Shown here one piece after another: positions 45,871-59,500 of a stretch of DNA of 64,000 nt (positions within the stretch are counted from its first letter, which is position 1; each line of letters begins with the position of its first letter). A program made the translations under genes and the position numbers. The notes under the pieces were generated by a model. That model did not search any database and was not told the DNA's origin. It saw nothing but the letters and a program-made list of their open reading frames with translations. This stretch comes from Macrobrachium rosenbergii. Lineage: Eukaryota > Arthropoda > Malacostraca > Decapoda > Palaemonidae. Location of the stretch: positions 35,396,570-35,460,569 of the forward strand of contig NC_089749.1 of assembly GCF_040412425.1 (NCBI RefSeq), read 5' to 3'.

Positions 45871-46978
45871 AATTCTTCTTTCCTGGTAGATATTTGATGG
45901 TGAATCTGTATTGAGGGGTCTTCTCTTTTAGCCTGAACAACCTGGGTTAGTCGATGTCTGCCAGGGCTCTGTCCCCCAGGAGCTTGACTAGGGGTCGGTG
46001 GTCAGTAATAAGGATGAGGTTGGGGCATCCTAGCAGAAGCAGCCTAGCCTTCCTTAGGCACCACACCACAGCCAGGTCCTCCCCTTCTATTGCAGCATAC
46101 CCGGCCTCGGTGGGGGACAGGTGTCTACTTCCGCAGAGGGCGATTCTCCACCCATCTCTACAGCAGAATGGCATATCAGTGGCTGTACAGCTGCAATACT
46201 GCTAGAGGATGACGAATCCTATGCCTTCCCTGCTCCAGTCCATAAGGGCAGCCGTGGGGCGGGACTTATCGTAGTATGCCAGACCGTCCCTGGCCAGCTT
46301 GCAGATGGTGTCCTGAGCACTCCTGAATTTCTCCTGCAGACACTTGTCCCAAAAGACATGTTTGCCTGTCTGCTTCTTCTTCAAGAGGTCCCTGAATGGT
46401 TCCATGATGGGGGCAGCCGCAAGGAACGGCGCCAGCTGATTAACAAAGCTGAACCACGACCTGATGTCGGTGATTGTGGGTTTGGGCGGTATTGGGAACT
46501 TCTGAATGGCTGCAAGGCTGTCGTCGGTCGGTTTGTAGCTCTCCCAGCCCAAATAGAACCCAATGAATTCTACCTCTCTCCTGCAGAAGTTGAATTTTTC
46601 GGGCTTAAGTGTGATGCCCTTTGCAGCACACGTTGCCAAGAAGTCGTATGTGTGCCAGAAGGCTTCTTCAATCCCACTGTCATGAAGAAGTGTGTCATCT
46701 ATGCACTTATACTTCCGGGGTATGTCCTTGATGGCGTCGTTGAATCGCCTCGTATAGGCATCCGATGCAGAGCAATGGCCCATGGGGGTCCTACGATACT
46801 GGAAGCGGCTCCAGGGCATGATGAACGTTGTCAGGCGGCGGCTCTCCTCGTCGAGTTCCACCTGGTGGAATCCCCAGTAAGCATCAGCTGTTGTCTTGTA
46901 GAAGTGTTGGGAGATGCCGGATACCATGTCGAAGGGCGCTGGAGTGTGATGTGTCTCCCTTCTGCAGGAGGCATTCAC
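45871..46978 (-). pseudogene. Gypsy reverse transcriptase and RNase H
   Basis: 46978-46202 holds TADAYWGFHQVELDEESRRL (catalytic Asp), MPWSRFQYRRTPMGHCSASD, KYKCIDDTLLHDSG (catalytic IDD, where gypsy usually has VDD), ITLKPEKFNFCRREVEFIGF and KPTITDIRSWFSFVNQLAPF. RNase H continues (LMDWSREGIGFVI, ALCGSRHLSPTEAGYAAIEG, LILITDHRPLVKLL) after a shift near 46200. A nonsense TAA at 45944-45946 follows ALADID, then RLFRLKEK. Close to the 38174-38520 relic. Confidence 0.9.
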
Positions 46979-46984
46979 TGTGTG

Positions 46985-47831
46985 TCATGGGTGACCCAAC
47001 TTCTTCGCCACCACGACCATTTGTGCGCACCACTCCGTCGCTTCTCCTGGGGGGACTTCTTGGATGACGCCCTTCCGCATGTCTCCTTCAAGCTGGGCCT
47101 TCACCTCGGCTTCCCAGTGCTTGGGAACTGTTGCGGGAGTATGGCATGCGTATGGCACGGCGTTCAGCATCAGATGGATGTGGTGGGGCTCCCCCACCAT
47201 CACTGGTAATGGTTCCCTGGTTGTACTGAATGTCGTCGATGAGAAGTGTTGGAGTAACCATTGCTCCAAGCGTGGGACGTTCTCTTCGATGGGTGGTAAC
47301 GGAACTGATGACGGTCTGGGTGGTGGGGTTGTGTCGGTAGATGCACTCACCGACACTGGACTTGGAAGATGGTGTGGAAAGTTGTTTGGGACAAGTCCGA
47401 GGTCTTTACATACAGAAAGAGAGAGGTATAGTGACTTGGCTGATTTGACAAAATAAACCTCTTGTACACTTGTCCAATTCCTGAAGGAGATCAGAAAGAC
47501 TGCTGTTCCCAGGCACCCCAGCTGTAAGTTGGCGACATCTCTTAAGCCAGCATGACGTTGCAGCAGCGCAGGCCTTACATTGAAAAATGACAGGATCTCT
47601 GTGCCTGCAACACTCACTTGAGCCCGTGTCGGCGACGGCACTCACGTTCATGAACCTGGGCCCCTCTCTCTCCGCCAACCTAACCAGGACAGTTGGTTGG
47701 GAGGGGTGATGTGTTGCAGCGATGATTGCCCCTGTCACCACCGTGGCGGTGGTGGGGTTCGACGGTGCCTTCTTGCTTCTGCAGCATTTCTTGACGTGTC
47801 TGGTCTTCTGGCAGTTATAGCAAATAAGCAA
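46985..47831 (-). pseudogene. Gypsy gag end, zinc knuckle and protease
   Basis: A CCHC knuckle CYNCQKTRHVKKCC is at about 47820-47780. Protease active site VSAVADTGS is near 47645-47620 in the frame 47831-47406. The frame then shifts to 47641-46985, which continues QVSVAGTEILSFF and ends with the pre-RT linker TVPKHWEAEVKAQLEGDMRK and EATEWCAQMVVVAKKLG. The Asp-Thr-Gly triad is intact; one indel lies just after it. Confidence 0.85.
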
Positions 47832-47891
47832 CCTTGCCGGGCATGCGTTTCTTTCAGGGTATGACTACCTCCGCAGTTCCGCATTACGCGC

Positions 47892-48540
47892 CTAATGGTG
47901 ATGGGGTCCGACGGTGGCTGGCTCCTCCTGCCGCAATGCAGCAGCCGTCTCGGGGATGGCAGCTGCGCTACTTTCAAACTCTACTGGTGCGATTTCTGTA
48001 CCTTGCTGCCTACCACTGGCGTATTGCTTGGCAGCCTCGAACGTGCAACACATTGCCCGTAGAGCATCGACACTCGCAAATGACTCATATGATTGAAACA
48101 ATTGTCTTTTTAACACTTGATCCCCTAATCCTACTATAAGTTTCTTCAACAACATATACTCTGAAAGATTAAAATTACAATTGGGGCACTGAAACTCACA
48201 GTCTGTGGCTTTTTGAGAGCTACGCAAGAAAAAATCACTGACACTTTCGTTATGGCCTTGTGTCTTGCTGAAAAACTCTGACCACTGAACTGCTTGGTTT
48301 GACGCACGAAGGACGAGTTTGGAGACAGCATCCAGTGCATCCTCAGTCGAAAGGGCGCTCCAGGTTGTTGCACTGTACCTGGCATCGAGGGCACGTTGCA
48401 GCGCCGGTATGCAATACAGTCTCACGTGGTGGACCGTTTCGTCGGCCGGCACCTTGCAAAGTCGAAGCCAACACTCCACTGACCTTCACCACGATCGAAA
48501 CGCGGCTGTCAACATCTCCATTTCACATTTCTCGGGGGCT
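47892..48540 (-). pseudogene. Gypsy gag
   Basis: The main frame 48479-47892 (195 residues) reads VECWLRLCKVPADETVHHVR, LDARYSATTWSALSTEDALD and ESVSDFFLRSSQKATDCEFQ, with a CPNCNF stretch, and FEAAKQYASG. The capsid N-terminus extends upstream to about 48525 (MLTAAFRSW) across a TGA where relatives would have Trp. A further shift near 47940-47890 leads into the zinc-knuckle segment. Standard gag position behind the primer site. Confidence 0.75.
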
Positions 48541-48766
48541 GCGGACGTTGGCACCCTAGACGGGGATCCACGTGTTTCAGACAGGGCAGCATTGGCGATA
48601 CCGGTTTGGAGGGTCTCGAGCCAGCCATAGTTGCGTACGTGCAGCATTATGAGGAGCCGGCGAATAGGAGCCTCTAAGGCCAGTAGGCCTTTGGGCAGCT
48701 ACTGTAGGTCTTCTTGGGGTGGGCATTCTGCTTCACATGTGTGAGCATAGGTAACTCACTGCGCCA

Positions 48767-48946
48767 TGTAGGATGTTAGATACTTAGGACTGTAATGAAA
48801 CCCCGGCGTCCAGTGATGCGTGTATTGTAGAGTAATGCTTACTACAAGAGCGCCAGTTGCATACTGAGTACTGACTCGGTTGGAGGGAGAAGCCAACCTT
48901 CCCTCCGGCGGGAAAAACCGGTCTCGTTCTCTTCTACAATCGTACA
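48767..48946 (-). repeat. 5' LTR (gypsy at 44050-48946)
   Basis: 180 bp, paired with 44050-44229. Confidence 0.95.
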
Positions 48947-48951
48947 GATTT

Positions 48952-49859
<908 letters not shown>

Positions 49860-51380
49860 ACTTAGGAATTCCATACAAATGACTTTTACAATTTACTTTT
49901 ATTTAATATTTTTTCACTTAGAAAACAGACATGCATCGTGGATGATGTACAATTCATAACAGGAACCTAGGTTTAGCCCAAAGATTGGATTATACAGACT
50001 ACCAAATGCAAGATCTTTCTGAAACAGCTGGTATATATACCATTATATGGCCTGTCAAATAAAAATCTGATGATTAGTAACAACTATAATTCGAATGAAT
50101 AATTGTTGTAACCTGTTATTTATAAATTCTAGAACGTCAAAAAGAAAGAGTTTCATATACAACAAATAAACTTCCATACATGAAACAATGCACGTGTGTC
50201 GGTCCTAAGAGAATGTTATTTTCCAAATGTCGCCACGCTGATAATCTTATAGCCAAGGGAAAAATTGCTGTTATTATCATGGCTGGAAAGAGCAGACGTA
50301 TAAATACGTGACAATGGTGATACGTGACAATGGTGAAAGGGAAACGGCCGTATATACGTTAATAGTCTTATATGGGTTAAAATATATGGAACAAGATACA
50401 GAAACTGAAAAAAAAGCAAACGTAGCCCCCCAGCACTCAAAAGACAGCACGGCCAGGAGAGTAGTTGCCATGTTGTGTGTTTTACTTTTTGCTGACAGTC
50501 TGGGTAGCGTAAATTTTTGCTGGCTGCAGTATTAGCTGACAGCTGGAGGCACCAAAGCTGCTTCCCATAGAAAACGGTTATTGGGTTAAGGGCAAGGTTG
50601 ACGACGAGCTGGGAACTGAAGTCTCGAAGTGGACTGCACATCGGAGAAGGGTGGCAGAAACTTGAAAGTTTCCACACCATATGGTGCCATGTTGCTTTGT
50701 GGCTTGTCAGGTACCCCTCTTCGAAGTCGAAGGTGGAAAAGAACGTTGCTCTTAGCATCCTTCCCCTTTCCTCATACCCTTGCCCATTCCAGGATGGACA
50801 GGGGGACTAAAACGAGCACTGCTGCATACCCTTCTGGTAGCCTAGAAGACGACTGGGTGTTTCTTTGCGGGCCCTTGGAAGCCTGGGGCTTCCTTGGAAT
50901 CAGAGAGGACGGGAGTCTGGCCTGAAGCTGAGCTGCAGAATCATGCAAAGACCTGTAGGCCTTGGTAACAGCCCAGTAAACCTTGATCCTAACCGCGTCA
51001 CTCAAGGCATTCACTTCTACCACTAGCCAGAGGGAGTGGAACCTAGTATCGGTTTGTTCCTGAGTACCAGTGCTTACTCATAACCCACAAACCTGGTAAC
51101 CTGAGTCAGGATTGTGCCTCTCCTCTTGGCACCATGTTCGCACACAGGTTAGTTGTCTGGTGGGCTAGGTAGAAAAAGGTTCTACCTCTAGACAATGTCG
51201 GTCTCCTGAATGTGACTTCCTTTTTGGAACTATAAGAATCTGAAGAGGAAGAAGTGATCTTGGCCACGTAGTAGAACAAAAGATCCATCCGGGGAACCAT
51301 ACGGAATGCTGCCATGACAGTTGATTACATTGTCACTGCCCTGTGGTAGGGAAGCTCATGTAATAATATAAAGAAGGATT
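49860..51380. other. Unassigned, possibly old retroelement
   Basis: Open frames of 180 codons (50758-50216, minus) and 83 codons (51023-50772, minus; VEVNALSDAVRIKVYWAV...) show no confidently recognised domain. The second has the flavour of a retroelement gag. No ends or repeats found. Confidence 0.3.
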
Positions 51381-51383
51381 AAA

Positions 51384-51439
51384 TAAAGAGAGAGAGAAAA
51401 AAAAAGAATAAAGAGAGAGAGAGAGAGAGAGAAAAAGAA

Positions 51440-51478
<39 letters not shown>
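51384..51478 (+). repeat. GA-rich microsatellite
   Basis: GAGA tracts interrupted by AAAAAGAATAAA twice. Confidence 0.9.
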
Positions 51479-51480
<2 letters not shown>

Positions 51481-52184
51481 AACAATTAAGCCTTGGTTGT
51501 TATGCATTACGAGGCTAACAAATGTCAAGTAAGCTAACAGCAGGAAACCGTCTTACACGAACTCAAAACAGTGAGCAAGTGTATCGCGCCCAGAGGCCAT
51601 AAAACGATCATAAAATCTGGAACCTGTGCTCACGCGATTCAGCTGACCAAGCATTACCTAGCACCTCGTCAGGAGTTAACATTCCAGCCATATCTATAAT
51701 CCTGCCTTCAATAGGAGGCGTTTACATGAATTTCCATGAAAAGGGGCTGGACAAAGTGAAGTAGTTCACCATCTCTCCAATTAGACATTCTAGGGAGGTG
51801 CTAGTCACACCTCCTCCTGAGGTTATTTCCAATCAAATCCTCTAAGAGGATATTTTAACAACACCCACAACTGTCCTTCCCAATCAAGCTGTTTGAGGGG
51901 AGGCCTTACAGATAATATCTTCCAATGAGGTAACTTCAAGGGAGGAGATGGAAGATAGCAAGGAGAAGTAGGGGTTCCAGAGAAGCCAGAAGCCAGAGAA
52001 AGATCATTAGAGCCGATAGTCACCAATATGAGAAGACGCAGCACTTCCCCCTAGCTTCCGTGGTCCCAACCAGACTCTGACCGCGGGCTACTCAACCAGA
52101 TTCGGTCCGCGGGCTACTTAACCATACCCTGACCGCGGGCTACTTAACCAGACATAAACTGATCTTCGACTAGCAAGAGTGGTT

Positions 52185-52453
52185 TTCAAGATAGTAAAAC
52201 TGTAACCGCAATTGTACTTGTGTATGTAATTAACTTTCATCATTAAAGTAAGAAGCTACCCATTTTCGTCTCCATTACGCCTTTCTGAGATATATAATTA
52301 CATTTGATATAAGTCCCTTCTAAATAATAAACTCGTAAGCTGCTGACTATGGGAGGAGACGCTGTGGACGAATACGTCACTGACTTAGAAGAAAAAAGGA
52401 GGTAAGAAGGGAACAATAATATGTCACACAAGTTATGAAAATAAACTTGTGCA
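52185..52453 (+). repeat. 3' part of the 5' LTR (third gypsy)
   Basis: About 93% identical to 62352-62618 and ends AACTTGTGCA. TGGTGGCAGTGC at 52467 may be the primer site, 13 bases downstream. Confidence 0.75.
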
Positions 52454-53459
52454 TGCCATAAATTTGGTGGCAGTGCTATAGGATCCAAAAGGCGAGACAA
52501 AACAAACATATATTAACAGAAATATCAGTGCAATTACTTAAGTTACAGTGAAACAAAAATCTACAAAACGAACTTAGATTTTATGACAGCAAGCAAAACT
52601 TAAATGAAGAAATTAAATCCTGCAATAAAGTGTCAAACAGGAATGAACATAAACAGTAATGGTGCACAACGAAGAAGCAAAACACATAGCGCAATTAACC
52701 ACAAAACAGTGAGCCAGCACATCTTCGAGCAACAACAGGCAGCGAGTGTGTTTAACAAACTATCGCCACGAGTGTGACAGATACAACACAGAGTGTATTT
52801 CTACAAACTATGAAGGCGACTACAAAAGAATTCTGTAATAACAACAACCTGTGAGTTGTCGAGAAAGTGAGATTTACTGTTCTCTCTCTTTAAATGTGTA
52901 AAGAAGTGAAGAATTTTTGAATTTATGCTAGAGTAAAGATTATTTAACACCTCTTTATCAAATTGAAAATTAAGGAAACTCTCTCTCTAGTGAATTAATT
53001 TTTTTTGTAAGCATAATTACAATTATTACTCTCTCTATGATAATTATTTGTTTGGTAAATAATTTAAAAGGGAATTCTTATTTTTCTCACTCGGATGGTG
53101 ATAAATATTTTGAGTAATTATATGCAAATTTGTGTGCTCATTGTGATGAATATTTTTTTCTTTACGATATGATGCCCAATTTCACATAAGATTTTTTTTT
53201 GTGTGTATTTGAATAATTACTTTTGAAGGATTTATTTTACTTGTGCACTTGAACTCAATTTAAGAATTTAATTTTTTTTTTTACTATGATGTTTTGATAG
53301 TTTCTTTTATTTTATAGTACCGTGTGCATAGTGTAACTTTTTATATATATATATACATGAAGTGGTGTGCTTAATTTGAATAAATTTATTGTAAAATGCA
53401 AAGAGTCTTTGACGAATTACTGAACACAGTTAGACATTCACCGTACAAATTTAAGACCG

Positions 53460-54600
53460 TTGACATTCAGACATAGCCGAATTCCAAGACTAGTTTCCCA
53501 CTCAACTTTAGTGCAAAGAAATACTAACAATAATAGCACAACTAACCAGAACCAAAATAGTGTTAATAATTCTAATAATCCTAACAGTAATAATAATAGT
53601 AACAATACTAATAGTACTCGCACCTTCCAATATTGCAATATGAATCAAGCAGCTGTAATAACAACAGCCACACGCTTCTGTGGGCAGGTGGATGATTCAA
53701 AACCTGACAAAAATCGACTCGAATCTTACACAGTAAATCACTGGCTCTCAGATGCAGATAGTTGCATATCTTCAGGGTGAATAACAGATGAAAGAGCTAA
53801 AATAAATGAAGCCTTGATTCTCGTAAGTTCAGAACATGGTGATGCCCAAAAACTCTGAATTCCACGAGTTTTAGCAAACTTAATAACTATGCGGAATTCA
53901 AAGAAAATTATCACTCTGGGAACCAGGAAATAAGACTGACAGTTTATATAACATAACCAGATTCCTTAACCCGCAATATGAAACAATAGCTAATCTGTAC
54001 GCAAGTGCTGAGAATGCAATAGAAGATGAAAAGAAGGCTTTCAGGAATATAAAAGTTGATCCAAAGAAAGACAGCCTTCAAATATTGAAAACCATGAGAG
54101 AGGAAATACAAAAAGAAAGATATAAATCTCTCCAAAGAATTTGTAGGAATAACAGAAACACAAAATGAAAGGAAAGGCAGAAATAATAATCCTACCTTTA
54201 GAATGAATAATAAGATCTACGATAATTCCAGACAAGTAGGGAATAGACCAACTACCTTTCAAGGAAAATATGCCCAAAATACTAAAAGAAAATGGAATCC
54301 AAACCAGAAGAGAAGACAGAATCAAACAGAGTGGTCCTCCCAAACCTTATAAATAAGGTCAACACTCAAGCACAAATAATTCAACCCAAGTGAACTATTC
54401 CGCTTAAGGAGCGAGACCAAAGACAGCCTGTGAAAACTGCAGGTATACCAATCATTCTACAAACGAGTGCAGAAGGCCTAGGATCTGCACGATTTGCAAG
54501 AAAGTAGGACCTTTAACCAGGAATTGCTGGTTCAGGAACAAAGACACAAATAAAGAAGTGCTTGAATTAAGCAGCAATCGCCCAACATCAAATAAGTCTT
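53460..54600 (+). pseudogene. Third gypsy gag, heavily broken
   Basis: 53460-53780 begins with basic RHSRIPRLVSH and an Asn/Thr/Ser-rich run, then RFCGQVDDSKPDKNRLESYT, a capsid-like start. The next 700 bp are full of stops in all frames. A readable double knuckle appears at about 54436-54525: CENCRYTNHSTNEC (all ligands) and CTICKKVGPLTRNC (His replaced by Pro). The Asn run is encoded by an AATAAT-type repeat near 53520-53610. Confidence 0.7.
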
Positions 54601-54679
54601 CAAGTCAATGACAATTTATCACTACACATAAGACAGCAAAAAAGTTCCTTCAAGAAGATAATATAAAAACAGAAGAATT

Positions 54680-55662
54680 AGCAAAAAGGGGAAGTGAAGG
54701 TTCGTCCACATTTTCCTATCTGCAGAGTAAAGAAGTAGTATTTTCCACGAGAGAAGAAGAAATAACCAGAAAGGATTTACCTATCATTAAAGTTCCCATA
54801 AATGGAAAGATATGTACTGTACTCATGGATTCAGGTAGTACTGTAAACATAATAGATAAAACAACTTTAACCAGATACTTAGGCGTTGAAGAAACGCTAA
54901 TTCAGGGCCAAAGCAGAATGATAAAAGGAGTAGCGGGTAAACAGATTAAAAGTTTAGGAAATGTGAATTTAGAAATAGACATTTCTTCACATAAATCTGT
55001 TGAAAGTTTCCTAGTTCAAGAAGACAGATTTTTCCCCGCACAAGTATTGTTCTCATTTAATCTAATGAAGAGATGTGGAATCATCCTGGACTGCAGAGAA
55101 GGAAGGATTAGCCTGAAACAGGATAATCAAAGGAGCGTATGCTTTATGCTTGAAGAAGAAAAGTTTCACCCAAATCTGATCAATTTGTCTGAGACGGCTT
55201 CGGCAACCGAGAAAGACATACATAAAGGACATTGTCATAAAGAGAACACTCCAGATAAAAGAGAAAAAGATGGAAAAGAGGAATTCCCACGATTGTAGAG
55301 TAGAGAATCAAGAAGATGTGCACATCAAGAAACTATATACCCCGAAGAAAGAAATGACCCAGATACAAATAATGGTGATCACAGAGATTCTGAATGTAAC
55401 GAAAACCAAGGTGCCTATACTGATAAATATACAGCGATAAATACTGATAACTATAACGATGTAGTAATAAGTTGTAATAATAGAGGGAAATTACTAAATG
55501 AAGTATCGTTATTAAATAAAATAATTAAATTTTATATAAATAATGTAATAGCAGTAACTGAAGAAACTAGTGAATATACGGAACATTGTTACTTTGCAGA
55601 TATAGAAGATGAAGAAATATGTTGCGTAAGCACTGCTGATGATAATAAAATACAGTTCATAC
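54680..55662 (+). pseudogene. Third gypsy protease and linker
   Basis: 54825-55298 is open and contains the retropepsin active site ICTVLMDSGSTVNIID (Asp-Ser-Gly), then VEETLIQGQSRMIKG and PAQVLFSFNLMKRCGIILD. A stop at about 55296 is followed by further acidic linker sequence in the same phase, up to the DNA transposon at 55666. The same frame resumes at 61678 without loss, showing that the insertion was clean. Confidence 0.75.
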
Positions 55663-55665
55663 TTA
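55663..55665 (+). repeat. Target duplication TTA, left
   Basis: TTA, matching 61675-61677. Removing the element and one copy leaves the gypsy reading frame continuous. Confidence 0.8.
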
Positions 55666-55825
55666 TAGTGCAGCAGATAATTGCATATTTCATAAGAATC
55701 GTTCAGATAGTGAAACAAGCATGAAATTTTGCACAAGTGCTCTTTAAAGTTCCCTCTATCAGAAAAGGGCGCTGGCCACGCAAAAATTTAATATGGCGGC
55801 CAAATTCCAAGATGGCGGCCAGTAT
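55666..55825 (+). repeat. Left inverted repeat of the Academ-like element
   Basis: Includes two GATGGCGGCC-type motifs (55793-55802 as ATGGCGGCC, 55811-55820). AAAAGGGCGCTGGCCAC at 55773-55789. Confidence 0.8.
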
Positions 55826-56553
55826 CGACAGATTTTGGCTAATTTTTCACTAGAATGGCATGTATTTGCTTCTAGCAATATGGTAAAGCTCTTCCATACT
55901 ATTTCTTGTGAATATTATGTTTCTGTAGCTTCCCAGTACAGTTTACCTTTAAATATGGGGGCTATATGGCTGCCAAGAAAAGGTAGAAACAATAATTATA
56001 ATGAGAAATAATGCCCGTTCAACAATTATCGTTTTAAGCATGGATCTTGGTTTCTGTGGTTTTAGATCCTAATGAGGCCATCTCTTTCGAATAACTCATC
56101 AATTTTGAAGGAAAATTAATAAATGTAAAAGAGTGTATGTCTGCACACAACCAGGGCACACTGGTGACATCACTGCTGTGTAACTCAGCATGGGGTTCAG
56201 TGCCAGCTAATCCAGCTTTACTAATCCTGTAGTCTTAGACTAGTAGTTGTAGTATAGTTTAGTTTAGTGTCCCAAATGCTTTCTAACAGCCCCAGACCAG
56301 CTATAGTTAGATAGCCGCACCTGAATAGACAGGATGTGCCAGCGTGGGAGAGCCGAGCCAAGGGTATGGGGGCTGTACATGATGGTTCATGTACTTACCC
56401 GGATGGTGTACAGATCACACGGGACTTAAATGGCACTGGATGAATGATCGGGCTAGGTGTAGGGAGACCGAACCTAGTTGAATCCCATACAGGAATGTGT
56501 GCTTTGTTTAAGGTGGTAAAGGATAACCCTCGGCCTTAATCAAAAGTGAAATC

Positions 56554-59500
56554 ATGGCAGAATGTGATGCCAATCCAATATTGAGCAGTAGAAAAACAAA
56601 CTGGAGTTTGTGTTGTCTTTGTCAGAAGGACAAAAGAGGTGAGCACTTGACATCACCTCCAAGTCATCATGTCCTAGACCATGATGGGTACACAATGCTG
56701 GCAAGGAACATTCCCATGTTCAGTGAAATTAATGAAATGCCACTGATAATGGATCCAGCAAGGCTGGATGAAGGTGATGGCATAGAGGCCACTCTCAGGA
56801 AAAATGCAGCAAAATACCATGTGAACTGTCGCTTGTTGTTTAACAACACTAAACTGGACCGTGCAAGAAAGCGACAATCCAATGACCAGACCAGCAACAC
56901 TGAGACTAGTCGTGCAAAACTGCGCCGAACCAGTCATGACAATGAAGTTTGCATTTTCTGTGAGAAAGTGGCACCTGCATCTGATCTCAGACAGGCTAGT
57001 ACTAAGGGCCTTGACTTGAAATTGCGTGAATGTGCAGAGATACTTAGTGATGGCAAGCTCCTTGCTAAGTTGACTGGTGGGGATGTCATTGCACAGGAGT
57101 TTAAGTATCACCATGCCTGTCTTTGTGCCCTCTACAACAGAAAAAGGTCCTACCTGAGGAGCCTTGAGAAAGACCAAGGTAGCACTGAGTCAGAATCAGA
57201 TGTGTATCCACTAGTTCTGTCAGAACTGATGACATACATTGTTGAAAACAACCTTTGTTCAGATGATCCAGTCACATTTCGGCTGGCAGATATTTGCCAC
57301 CTCTACCAACAACGTCTGGAACAATTAGGTGTAGAGTCACCAAGTGTAAATTCCACGAGACTCAAAGACAAACTTCTGGCAGAAATTCCAGAACTTGAGG
57401 CTCATAAATCTGGCAGAGATGTATTACTTGCATTTCAAAAAGGATGTGGGAAAAGCACTTGCTCAATCATCTGATCTTTCAGAGGCAGTTATCATTGCTA
57501 AAGCAGCAAATATTCTCAGAAAGTCTATACTTGATCATCAGTCACGGTTTGATGGCACATTTTCTGAGGCTTGTGTACGAAATTCTGTGCCTCCTCTCCT
57601 GCTCCAGTTTGTAGGGATGGTTGAGCATGGGGCTGACATCAAGTCACAGTTACGATTTGGAGCATCAAAGTCAGACCAGGCCATTGCACAGCTCATGCAG
57701 TTCAACTGCTACTCCCCGATACAAAGAGGGAGCAACAACTCATAGACACTCCAAAGACAGAGAAACACCATTCCCAGTCTACATGGGACTCTCAGTCTAT
57801 GCCAAAACCAGGAAGAGAAACCTGGTTGAAATGCTACATCAGTATGGCCTCAGTATCTCTTATGACAGAGTACTGGAGGTCTCTGCACAGTTAGGAGATG
57901 CCACAGTTAGCAAATATGTGAAGGAGGGTGTGGTCTGTCCCCAGTACTGCGAAAAGGGTTGTTCACCACTGCAGTGATGGACAACATCGACCACAACCCA
58001 TCTGCAACTACTGCCACTACCTCCTTCCATGGAACTAGCATCTCCATATTTCAGCACCCCACCAAGGAGAACACTGGACAGGAAAGACAGCAACTAAAGT
58101 TTGCACCTGAGAAAGTGAGGTCGGTGCCTGAATTGCCGGACACATTCACAAACATCTCACCAGCTTCCTTTCAAACAAAGAACCCTGTGCCACCAAACAC
58201 TGCAATACCAAAGCCACCCACAGATATCTTGGGGCCACAGCTTGCACTGGAGTATCAGTGGCTAGACAAGGTCATAGTCACCCAGGAAATAGATGATGCA
58301 GTGAATCTGACGTGGTCAGCTCATCACGCTTCAATGAAGAGAAGCCCAGAATTTGAAGTAACCATAACTTCATTGCTTCCTCTCCTGCGTGATCAGGCTC
58401 ATTCTGTTGCTACGATCAAACACGTGATGCAGAAAGTGCAGGATGTCACTGATTTTCTGAACCCTGGCCAGATACCCATAATCACAGCTGATCAGCCAAT
58501 CTATGCCGTAGCAAAGCAGGTGCAGTGGCAGTGGCCTGATCAGTATGGCGAAGACAAGTATCTGGTAATGTTTGGTGGTCTGCACATTGAGATGGCAGCA
58601 ATGACATCTCTTGGTACTCTTCTTCATGGCAGTGGTTGGACAGGAGCTCTGGTGGAGGCAGGAGTTGCTTCATCTGGAACTGCAGAATCCTTCCTGTCAG
58701 CTGCAAGTGTAACCAGGACACGGCAGATGCACCAGGTTACAGCCTCTAGTTTGTACAAACTCCTGAGGACAGCATACACTGACTACTGTGCTGAGAAAGC
58801 AAACAACAATGAGCAGGCATTAGAGTTTGAGGAGTGGTGTGACCTTCGAAGACAGCAGAGTCCACAGTTCCACTTCTGGCACATGGTGTTGTCTATGGAA
58901 CTTGTGATATTCCTACTGATCAGGTCCTTCCGTGAGGCCAATTTTGTCCTCTACTGCCAGGCATTGCATGAGCTGATACCCTACTTCTTTTCCAACAATA
59001 ATACAAACTATGCTCGTTGGCTGCCTATTCACCTCAGGGACATGCTTACCCTAGAGAGTTCACACCCAGAGTTGCACAAGGAGTTCAAGGCTGGCAACTT
59101 TGTTGTGCACAAGACCAGTCGCCAGTTCTCAGCAATGGCTCTTGACCAAGCTCATGAGCAGACCAATGCCTTTATAAAGGCTGATGGCGGAGCCATTGGG
59201 CTGACTGAAGATCCGTCAGCACTCAGAAGATGCAGAAGATGGATGGTGGCTGGCCCAGAGATCATCCGCTTGGTGTCTGCATACGAAACAGAGGTTCAAA
59301 GTAAGGAGTCTAATGAGCAGACAACACACCATGAACAAACACCTCATGCGCAGAAGACATTCTTGGAGAGAGTCAGCAAGCTGTCATTGGCTTTGCAACA
59401 CTTGGGAAGTCCTTTTCAGGAAGAGAGCCAGGATCTGTATTCCATTGACAACAAAGACATTGCCCACCCCAGCTCAGCAGAACTTCTACAGACACACCTT

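Larger units (their letters stand above)
44050..48946 (-). mobile_element. Complete Ty3/gypsy element (4.9 kb)
   Basis: Identical-length 180-bp LTRs (44050-44229 and 48767-48946; TGTAGGATGT ... CTTACA/CGTACA) differ at three positions. The target duplication GATTT flanks both ends (44045-44049, 48947-48951). On the minus strand the primer site TGGCGCAGTGAGTTACC abuts the 5' LTR (48766 downward) and a purine tract GGAAGGGAGA abuts the 3' LTR (about 44239-44230). Gene order is gag, protease, reverse transcriptase, RNase H, integrase. Several single-base indels and stops break the genes. Confidence 0.95.

Noticed and set aside
47064..47456. Plus-strand open frames at 46121-47456 (up to 362 codons)
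   Set aside because: Antisense to well-conserved gypsy protease and reverse transcriptase on the minus strand.
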